A DNA stretch of 33,582 nt from Acidimicrobiia bacterium (GTDB lineage: Bacteria; Actinomycetota; Acidimicrobiia; Spongiisociales; UBA11373), in assembly GCA_016932695.1 (NCBI GenBank), contig JAFGCH010000095.1, forward strand, positions 1 through 33,582, read 5' to 3'. Position numbers and translations under genes: made by a program. The notes beneath the pieces are model-generated. The model did not search any database. It had not been told where the DNA came from and saw only the letters and a list, made by a program, of their open reading frames with translations. Below are positions 24,932 through 33,582 of the stretch, piece after piece. Every line of letters begins with the position of its first letter. Within the stretch, counting starts at the first letter, position 1.

Positions 24932-24962
24932 CGTGGGGGGCGCCCGGCGGGCGCCCCCCACG
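24932..24962 (+). terminator. Very stable hairpin between SBP and first permease gene (terminator, attenuator or mRNA-stabilising element)
   Basis: CGTGGGGGGCGCCC-ggc-GGGCGCCCCCCACG, 14-bp perfect stem followed by CCTTTCTCC. Confidence 0.7.
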
Positions 24963-24989
24963 CCTTTCTCCAAGTAGATTGGCGAACCG

Positions 24990-26051
24990 ATGGCCCGCTT
25001 CGTCGCCCGCCGCTTGCTCTATTCGATCCCGGTGCTGCTCGGGATCCTTTTCGTGACGTTCCTGCTGGCGCGGGTCATCCCGGGTGACCCCTGCCGGGCA
25101 GTGTTGGGCGAGCGCGCCACCGACGAGATCTGCGACGCCTTCATGGAGCGCAAAGGCCTCAACCGGCCCATGTACGTGCAATTCGGCGTGTACATCAAGG
25201 ACGTCTTCACCGGCGACTTGGGCGAGTCTTTCCGCTACGGGCGGCCCGTCACCACCATGCTGATGGAGCGCCTCCCCATCACCATCGAGCTCTCCATGGC
25301 GGCTCTCACCGTGGCGGTGCTGATCGGGGTACCGGCGGGCATCATCTCCGGCTACAAACACAACTCAGCGGCCGACGTGGCGACGATGGTGGGCGCCAAC
25401 ATCGGCGTATCGATGCCGGTCTTCTGGCTCGGCCTCATGCTGCAGTACCTGTTCGCCGTGCTGTTACGGGACACCTTCCTGTCGTTACCCCCCTCGGGGT
25501 CGCTGGACGCCGGCCTGATCCCCGCCCCGTTCTACGAAGTCTGGCACTTGCCGGAATGGGGCGTCTTCGAGTTCGTGTCGAACATGAACGTCTTCAACGC
25601 GGTGCTCAGCGGTAACTGGACCGCCTTCCGCAGCGCCGCCGGCCACCTGATCCTCCCCGCCATCGCCCTGGGCACCATCCCCATGGCGGTCATCGCCCGC
25701 ATGACCCGCTCGTCGCTCCTAGACGTGCTCAGCCTCGACTACGTGCGGACCGCCCGGGCTAAGGGCCTCCCCGAGAAGCGGGTGGTCGTTCGCCATGCCC
25801 TGCGCAACGCCCTGCTGCCGGTGGTCACCGTCATCGGCCTGTCCCTGGGCACGCTGCTGGGCGGGGCCATCCTCACCGAGACGATCTTCGGCCTCTCCGG
25901 CGTGGGCAAGAGCCTCTTCGACGCCATCCAATCGCGGGATTACGCCGTGGTGCAGGGATTCACCTTGATCGTGGCGGTGGGCTTCGTGCTGGTGAACCTG
26001 GTGGTGGACCTCCTCTACACCTACCTGAACCCCAAGGTGAGAGTCACATGA
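24990..26051 (+). CDS. ABC transporter permease (DppB/OppB-like)
   Basis: MARFVARRLLYSIPVLLGILFVTFLLARVIPGDPC; DYVRTARAKGLPEKRVVVRHALRNALLPVVT EAA motif. Confidence 0.95.
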   Translation: MARFVARRLLYSIPVLLGILFVTFLLARVIPGDPCRAVLGERATDEICDAFMERKGLNRPMYVQFGVYIKDVFTGDLGESFRYGRPVTTMLMERLPITIELSMAALTVAVLIGVPAGIISGYKHNSAADVATMVGANIGVSMPVFWLGLMLQYLFAVLLRDTFLSLPPSGSLDAGLIPAPFYEVWHLPEWGVFEFVSNMNVFNAVLSGNWTAFRSAAGHLILPAIALGTIPMAVIARMTRSSLLDVLSLDYVRTARAKGLPEKRVVVRHALRNALLPVVTVIGLSLGTLLGGAILTETIFGLSGVGKSLFDAIQSRDYAVVQGFTLIVAVGFVLVNLVVDLLYTYLNPKVRVT

Positions 26052-27043
26052 TGGGCCCCGGCGACCTCGTGCCCGATCCCCTCCATCCCGAGGGGCCCCT
26101 TCCCGCTGGGGGGCCGGGGCGCGTCGATCAGCGTGGGGAGACCGCCCGCCTGCCGGAGACCCGCGGCCTGTGGGCCACCGCCTTTCGCGAACTGCTCCAC
26201 AAGCGTTCGGCCAAGATCGGCCTGTTCATGCTGGCCGTGCTGATCCTGGTGGCCATCTTCGCCCCCCTGATCGCCCCCTTCTCGCCCACCGCCACCGTGG
26301 GCATCGACGAGGGGATCCCCGTTCGGTCCGCCCCCTGCATCCACCTCTTCGGGTGCGACTCCTCCCAGCCGCAGCACATCCTCGGCACCGACGGCAACGG
26401 CCGGGACGAGTTCAGCCGCCTCCTCTACGGCGCCCGGGTCTCGCTGCTGGCCGGCTTCGGCGCGGTGGCGGTGGCCGTGGCCGCCGGGACTCTGCTCGGC
26501 CTGCTGTCGGGCTTCTTCGGGGGCCGCATCGACAACGTGATCATGCGGATCATGGATGTGCTGCTGGCGTTCCCCTCGCTGCTGCTGGCGATCGCCATCA
26601 TCACCGTCCTGGGCCAGGGGTTGATCAACGCCATGCTGGCCATCTCCGTCGTGACCATCCCCCAGTACGCCCGCGTCGTGCGCTCGGCGGTGCTCACCGT
26701 GCGGGAGAACGACTACGTCGCCGCCGACCGGGCGCTGGGGGTCTCCACCGGTCGCATCATCTGGAACCGCATCCTGCCCAACTCTCTCACCCCTCTGGTG
26801 GTGCAGGCCACCCTGGGGGTGGCCACGGCCGTGCTCGAAATCGCCGCCCTCTCCTTCCTGGGCCTGGGGGTGCGGCCCCCCACCGCCGAGTGGGGATCGA
26901 TGCTGGCCGCCGAACGCAACCAGGTGTTCACCGCTCCCCACCTGGTGTTCTTCCCCGGCCTCGCCATCATGTGGAACGTCCTGGCGTTCAACCTCCTCGG
27001 CGACGGGATGCGCGACGCCCTCGACCCCAGGCTGAACCGATGA
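26048..27043 (+). CDS. ABC transporter permease (DppC/OppC-like)
   Basis: HILGTDGNGRDEFSRLLYGARVSL; DYVAADRALGVSTGRIIWNRILPNSLTPLVV; ATGA overlap with preceding gene. Confidence 0.95.
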   Translation: MMGPGDLVPDPLHPEGPLPAGGPGRVDQRGETARLPETRGLWATAFRELLHKRSAKIGLFMLAVLILVAIFAPLIAPFSPTATVGIDEGIPVRSAPCIHLFGCDSSQPQHILGTDGNGRDEFSRLLYGARVSLLAGFGAVAVAVAAGTLLGLLSGFFGGRIDNVIMRIMDVLLAFPSLLLAIAIITVLGQGLINAMLAISVVTIPQYARVVRSAVLTVRENDYVAADRALGVSTGRIIWNRILPNSLTPLVVQATLGVATAVLEIAALSFLGLGVRPPTAEWGSMLAAERNQVFTAPHLVFFPGLAIMWNVLAFNLLGDGMRDALDPRLNR

Positions 27044-28031
27044 GCGGCAACGGGACTCCCCTCCTCGAGATCAGCAACCTCGCCACCTACTACTTCACGC
27101 GCGACGGGGTGGTGAAAGCGGTCGACGGAGTCGACCTGAAGATCGACCGCGGCGAGATCCTGGGCCTAGTAGGCGAGTCGGGCTGCGGCAAGAGCGTCAC
27201 CGCTCTCTCCGTCCTGCGCCTGGTGGCTGACCCGGGCAAAGTCGTCTCCGGCCATATCCGCTTCCACGAAGAAGACCTGGCCTCCAAGACCATCGCCGAA
27301 ATGCGGGCCATCCGCGGCGACCGCATCTCGATGATCTTCCAGCAGCCGGTGTCCTCGCTGAACCCCGTCTACACCGCCGGCTTCCAGATCGCCGAGGTCT
27401 ACGAAGTCCACCAGAATCTCAAGCGGAAGGTGGGCGCGGAGAAGGCGATCGAGATGCTCTCCCGGGTGGGCATCTCCGACCCGGCCCGCCGCGCCAAGGC
27501 CTATCCCCACGAACTGTCCGGAGGCATGGCCCAGCGGGTGATGATTGCCATGGCTCTCGCCGCCGGGCCCGAGCTGCTCATCGCCGATGAGCCCACCACC
27601 GCCCTCGACGTCACCATCCAGGCCCAGATCCTCGACCTCATGCGCCAGCTGCGGGCCGACTTGGGCATGGCCATCATCCTGATCACCCACGACCTGGGGA
27701 TCGTCGCCGAGATGGCCGACCGGGTAGCGGTCATGTACGCCGGGAACATCGTGGAGGAGGCCGACACCGAGACCCTGTTCGCCCGGCCGCAGCACCCCTA
27801 CACGGTGGGCCTGATCGGGTCCATTCCCATCATCGGCAAGCGCAAGGAATGGCTCGACGTCATCCCCGGCCGGGTGCCCAACCTCATCGACCTGCCCGCC
27901 GGCTGCCGCTTCGCCTCGCGTTGCCGGGCGCGGATGGAGCACAACCTCGAGATCTGCACCGTCACCGAACCCGACCTCCTCGAGACCGAGCCCGGGCACA
28001 AGGTGCGCTGCTGGCTCTTCCAGGAGGCGCC

Positions 28032-28035
<4 letters not shown>
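27040..28035 (+). CDS. ABC transporter ATP-binding protein (DppD/OppD-like)
   Basis: GESGCGKS Walker [17 protein letters not shown] signature; [12 protein letters not shown] Walker B; C-terminal [10 protein letters not shown] motif. Confidence 0.96.
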
Positions 28036-29060
<1,025 letters not shown>

Positions 29061-29068
29061 GGCAGAGC

Positions 29069-30082
29069 GTGCCGGCCCTCCCCTTCGCTCGGCTGACCCG
29101 GCGCGGACGGATCCGGCGGCTGGGAGCGATAGCCCGCCGCGCCCTCGAAGAGCGCGGCCTCGAGCGGGCCTCGCTCCGCTTCCTCGCCGACGACACCAAC
29201 ATCCTCTTCCGGGCCTGGGCCGGGGACGGCGCCTTCGTGGTGCGCATCGGGGTCTACGGCCCCATCGCCCACTCGCTCCCCGAGGCCCAAGGGGAGACCG
29301 CCTGGCTGACCGCCTTGCGGGCCTCAGGCCTCACCGTCCCCGATCCCGTGCCCGATCTCACCGGGCGCCTGGTCACTCCGATCGCCCTCCCCGGGGTCGA
29401 CGGCGAACGCCTCGTCGTGGTGTTCCGCTGGATACCCGGGAGCCTCCTCGACGAGCGGCTCGCCCCGGGCACCCTGAGGGCGTACGGGGCGTTGGCGGCC
29501 CGCCTGCACCGCCACGCCGCCGCCTTCCGGCCCCCGGGGGACCCGCCCCTGCCCCGGTACGACCGCCTCTTCCCCTTCGACCAGCCGGAGGTCCTGTTCA
29601 CCGCCGGGGACACCCCGCTGCTGCCGTCGGAGCGTCGGGCGGTGTTCGCCGAGGCCGCCGGGCGCGTTGAGGAAGCCGTCGGGCGGCTGCGGTCGGGCGA
29701 GCCGATGCGCCTGCTCCACGGCGACCTCCACGTGTGGAACGTGTTGGTGCACCGGGGGCGGTTGGCCCCCATCGACTTCGAGGATCTCATGTGGGGTTGG
29801 CCCATCCAGGACATCGGGACGGCCCTCTACTACCTGCACCATCGGCCCGACTTCCCGGCGATCCTCGAAGGCTTCCGGCGGGGCTACGAGGAGGTCGCTC
29901 CCTGGCCGGAAGCCGAACCCGGGGACCTGGACACCTTCATCGCCGGCCGAGCCCTGGTGCTGGCCAACGACGTGCTGCAGATGCCGCCTGCCGACCTCGG
30001 CGACCTCGACGTGCCCGAGTTCTTCGCCCGGGCCGAGCGGCGACTGCGCGCGACCCTGGAGGGGGGCAGATTCCAGGGGTAG
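29069..30082 (+). CDS. APH-like phosphotransferase (aminoglycoside/homoserine/choline kinase superfamily)
   Basis: LLHGDLHVWNVLVHRGRLAPIDFEDLMWGWPIQDI = HGDxHxxNxL...IDFED catalytic/metal motifs; GTG start 9 nt after the ATPase stop. Confidence 0.9.
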   Translation: MPALPFARLTRRGRIRRLGAIARRALEERGLERASLRFLADDTNILFRAWAGDGAFVVRIGVYGPIAHSLPEAQGETAWLTALRASGLTVPDPVPDLTGRLVTPIALPGVDGERLVVVFRWIPGSLLDERLAPGTLRAYGALAARLHRHAAAFRPPGDPPLPRYDRLFPFDQPEVLFTAGDTPLLPSERRAVFAEAAGRVEEAVGRLRSGEPMRLLHGDLHVWNVLVHRGRLAPIDFEDLMWGWPIQDIGTALYYLHHRPDFPAILEGFRRGYEEVAPWPEAEPGDLDTFIAGRALVLANDVLQMPPADLGDLDVPEFFARAERRLRATLEGGRFQG

Positions 30083-30085
30083 GCC

Positions 30086-30103
30086 GTGCCCCGTCAGGGG
30101 CAC
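30086..30103. terminator. Hairpin between convergent genes
   Basis: GTGCCCC-gtca-GGGGCAC, 7-bp perfect stem. Confidence 0.5.
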
Positions 30104-30143
30104 TCGACTGAGGCCACCCTCTCCCGGCGAGGAGGGCCCTCCG

Positions 30144-30602
30144 TCAGGGATTCCGGTTCCACCAGTCCTCGGGTTCCCAGGGATCCCGCCGTCGATACGG
30201 GTCTAGGAGATTCCCCGTCAGGGCCGGTATGAACCGGGCCATGCCGATGAAGAACGCCCACAACCCGCCGACGGTGCCGAGAATGAGCCAGGGGCCGTGA
30301 AGACTCGCGAAGACAACGGCGGCAACAAGGCCCACTGCCGCCAGCGTCCCCCACTTGATCAGGTCGGCCCGACGCAGGGCACCGCGGTGGTGCAGTTCTC
30401 CGGCCACTTGCGCCATGGACAGGCGACGGTGCTCGGAGAGGGCCCGGCCCCGAAAGCTGAGCTCCCAGCGGAAGGGGGCTACCCGACGAATCCGGTACCG
30501 ACCGGCGGCGACCTCGTCCTGGTTCGGCACCCAGGTGAGGAGCCCGCCGGGAACACACCCGGTCCTCTCGAGCGGAGGAACGGCATGCCGCCTGACGGCC
30601 AT
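30144..30602 (-). CDS. Hypothetical membrane protein (152 aa)
   Basis: MAVRRHAVPPLERTG...; two hydrophobic segments WGTLAAVGLVAAVVFASL and WLILGTVGGLWAFFIGMA. Confidence 0.65.
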   Translation of the reverse strand: MAVRRHAVPPLERTGCVPGGLLTWVPNQDEVAAGRYRIRRVAPFRWELSFRGRALSEHRRLSMAQVAGELHHRGALRRADLIKWGTLAAVGLVAAVVFASLHGPWLILGTVGGLWAFFIGMARFIPALTGNLLDPYRRRDPWEPEDWWNRNP

Positions 30603-30721
30603 CGCCTCGCCAGCGTACTCCGGGCCCGAAATCGCTCTCAAGGGGCGGCACCCTCGAGGCGCCGCAAGGACCTTCCCGTCCAGCGCATCCGTTCCTTCGC
30701 GCTTCTTCCCCGCGAAAACAG

Positions 30722-31459
30722 TCAGGTGATCCACCGCCGGCGGACACCAAGCAGGCTGATGCCGAACAACAGGGCGCAGAACACCAGCAGCACTCCGAAG
30801 TCGAGGGGCAGCGGGAGCACGCCGGTCCCCTGGACGGCTTCGTGGAGGAGGTCGGCCCCGTAGGTCAGCGGCAGCGCGTAGGACACCGGACGCAACCACA
30901 GCGGAAGAACCGAGATCGGGAAGAACAAGCCGCACAGAAACAACATCGGGAAGCGGAAGAAGTTGGAGAAGGTCTGCGCCTCGAATACCTCACTCACCGA
31001 AACCGCGATGAACAGGCCGAGGAACGTTGAAGCGACGGCGATGAGGACGATGGCCGCCGCCAGAATGCCCCAACGGATTCCAGAGAGATCCGCCACGAAG
31101 GCGGCAATCGCCATGGGGAGGAGAGCATTGGCGATGCCGAACAGGATGGCGCCCGCCGTCTTGGCCAGCATCAGCAACTCGAGCCGGATGGGGGCCAGGA
31201 GGAGCCGTTCGAACGAACGGCCTTTCTTCTCGAAGGTCACCGTCACCGACAGCAGTGAGGTCGTGCCGAACAGGATCGACACCGCAATGACGCCCGGCAG
31301 CAACTCGGGGATGCTCTCCATGCCCGAGCCCGATCGAATGAAGAACATCCCGGCCCACAACAGCGGGAACAGCAGGCCCCAACTGATGTTCGGCGGCTTG
31401 AGGTAGTAGGCGCGTAGGTCCTTCGCGAGAATGGCCCACAGCGGTATCCCGCTCCTCAT
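30722..31459 (-). CDS. ABC-2 type transporter permease
   Basis: Six-TM-like profile; FEKKGRSFERLLLAPIRL; FRFPMLFLCGLFFPISVLPLWLRPVSYALPLTYGADLL. Confidence 0.92.
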   Translation of the reverse strand: MRSGIPLWAILAKDLRAYYLKPPNISWGLLFPLLWAGMFFIRSGSGMESIPELLPGVIAVSILFGTTSLLSVTVTFEKKGRSFERLLLAPIRLELLMLAKTAGAILFGIANALLPMAIAAFVADLSGIRWGILAAAIVLIAVASTFLGLFIAVSVSEVFEAQTFSNFFRFPMLFLCGLFFPISVLPLWLRPVSYALPLTYGADLLHEAVQGTGVLPLPLDFGVLLVFCALLFGISLLGVRRRWIT

Positions 31460-32460
31460 TCCCCACCGCCTCGCCCGTTCCGCTCCTTCTCGTGCCGCAT
31501 GGCCTCCGACTCGATGCCGGTGATCTCCACGAACACCTCTTCCAACGAAGGGGTGATGCGGCGCGCCTCCAGCACCTCGCCGCCGCTCTCTTCGACGAGA
31601 CGTAGTACCGGCCCCACCCGCACGGGCTCCGCGGACTCCACCCGGATTCGGTTCCCTGCCGCCGCGTAGCACCGCAGATGAGGGAACCGGGCGGTGACGG
31701 CCTCACAGAGGCCGGCGCCCGGCGCGGACAGGGCGAATTCCATGATGTACCGATCTCGGACCCGGTCCAGGAGATTGGCGACGGTGTCGATCCGCACGAT
31801 CCGACCGCGGACGATGAAGGCGATACGCCGACAGAGCCGCTCGGCCTCCTCGATGTAGTGGGTGGTGAGGAAGACCGTGGTCCCCTGTGCACTCAAGTCG
31901 GCGATCAACTGCCGGATCTGCCGGGCGCTGGCGACGTCGATGCCCGTCGTCGGCTCATCGAGGAACAGGATCGGCGGGGCGTGGATGATGCCGGCGGCGA
32001 TAGTCAACCGGCGCTTCATCCCCTTCGAGTAGCCGCCGAGTTTCCGCTCGCCGGCCTCGGCAAGGCCGAAGAGCGCCAGGAGTTCTCGCGCCCGGGCTTC
32101 CCGATCGCGCCGCCCCATGCCGTAGAGCGCCCCGCAGAAGCACAGGTTCCCGAACCCGGTCAGTTCCGGGTACAGATTGCTCTCATCCGGCACGATGCCC
32201 ATGAGATGCTGCACCGGCTTCGGATCCCTGGTGCAGTCGATGCCGCCGATCTCGATGCTGCCGCTCCCGGGCCGTGCCAGGCCGATCAGCATGTTCATCG
32301 TCGTCGTCTTCCCGGCCCCGTTCGGCCCCAGGAAACCGAACAGCTCCCCGCGAGCGACGCTGAAGGTGACGCCGTCGACGGCCCGCACTTCCCCGAAGCG
32401 CTTCGCTAGGTCGCGAACCGCGATGACGATTGGCGCCGATCCGTCAGCAGGCAAACCCAC
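31456..32460 (-). CDS. ABC transporter ATP-binding protein (drug/daunorubicin-resistance type)
   Basis: GPNGAGKTTTMNMLIGL; GGYSKGMKRRLTIAAGI; ILFLDEPTTGID; ATGA overlap with permease start. Confidence 0.95.
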   Translation of the reverse strand: MGLPADGSAPIVIAVRDLAKRFGEVRAVDGVTFSVARGELFGFLGPNGAGKTTTMNMLIGLARPGSGSIEIGGIDCTRDPKPVQHLMGIVPDESNLYPELTGFGNLCFCGALYGMGRRDREARARELLALFGLAEAGERKLGGYSKGMKRRLTIAAGIIHAPPILFLDEPTTGIDVASARQIRQLIADLSAQGTTVFLTTHYIEEAERLCRRIAFIVRGRIVRIDTVANLLDRVRDRYIMEFALSAPGAGLCEAVTARFPHLRCYAAAGNRIRVESAEPVRVGPVLRLVEESGGEVLEARRITPSLEEVFVEITGIESEAMRHEKERNGRGGGE

Positions 32461-32743
32461 GACATGACCCCGCGCACCCGCCGACGCCCGGCGGCATCAG
32501 CGGTTGGCCCCGACGTTGCGGTACCCCGACACAGTCGGATCGTACCAACTCGAACATCCGTGCCACTGGGCCCATCGCACGGCGCAATGCTTCTCTCCCC
32601 GAGATGCACGGCTCCTTCCAGAGGCGATCCCGGCTGCGCCGGGCAGCACCACCGACTGCCGAGGAGTGCGCCCCGTACAGACTCGCCCCTAGCCCACCGT
32701 GCCGCCGCTTCCTTCCCCGAGCGTAGGGAGAGCCGGCGTGTGA

Positions 32744-33582
<839 letters not shown>

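Noticed and set aside
23171-24973. 600-aa minus-strand ORF opposite the SBP gene
   Set aside because: Shadow ORF with biased composition; plus strand has lipobox and SBP motifs.

Overview
GC-rich chromosomal window, probably actinobacterial (inferred from pbpA/pknB/class E-like sortase/CrgA content and strong shadow ORFs on both strands). No rRNA, CRISPR array, phage or transposon was seen. Left to right: (i) a cell-wall/division block with a 5'-truncated PBP transpeptidase, a PASTA Ser/Thr kinase, a tiny membrane ORF plus sortase, and CrgA; (ii) a minus-strand arsenic/redox operon (ArsR, TauE-like, ACR3, ArsP/SO_0444-like permease, thioredoxin-like protein); (iii) a thiolase and a GreA-like gene broken by a frameshift at a G7 run; (iv) tRNA-Ala(TGC) and tRNA-Ile(GAT); (v) a minus-strand unit of ECF sigma factor, membrane-anchored 7-repeat propeller-like protein and small secreted protein; (vi) a MazEF-type toxin-antitoxin pair; (vii) a FadN-like fusion plus FadA thiolase; (viii) a secreted beta-helix/RTX protein; (ix) pirin, dienelactone hydrolase-like and GNAT genes; (x) a complete oligopeptide-type ABC transporter operon ending in an APH-like kinase; (xi) an ABC-2 exporter and a 3'-truncated proline iminopeptidase. 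The most striking observation is that the family-5 substrate-binding protein of the ABC operon (23225-24907) appears to be circularly permuted: the segment that normally forms its N-terminus is at its C-terminus. All assignments come from reading motifs by eye; no searches were run.
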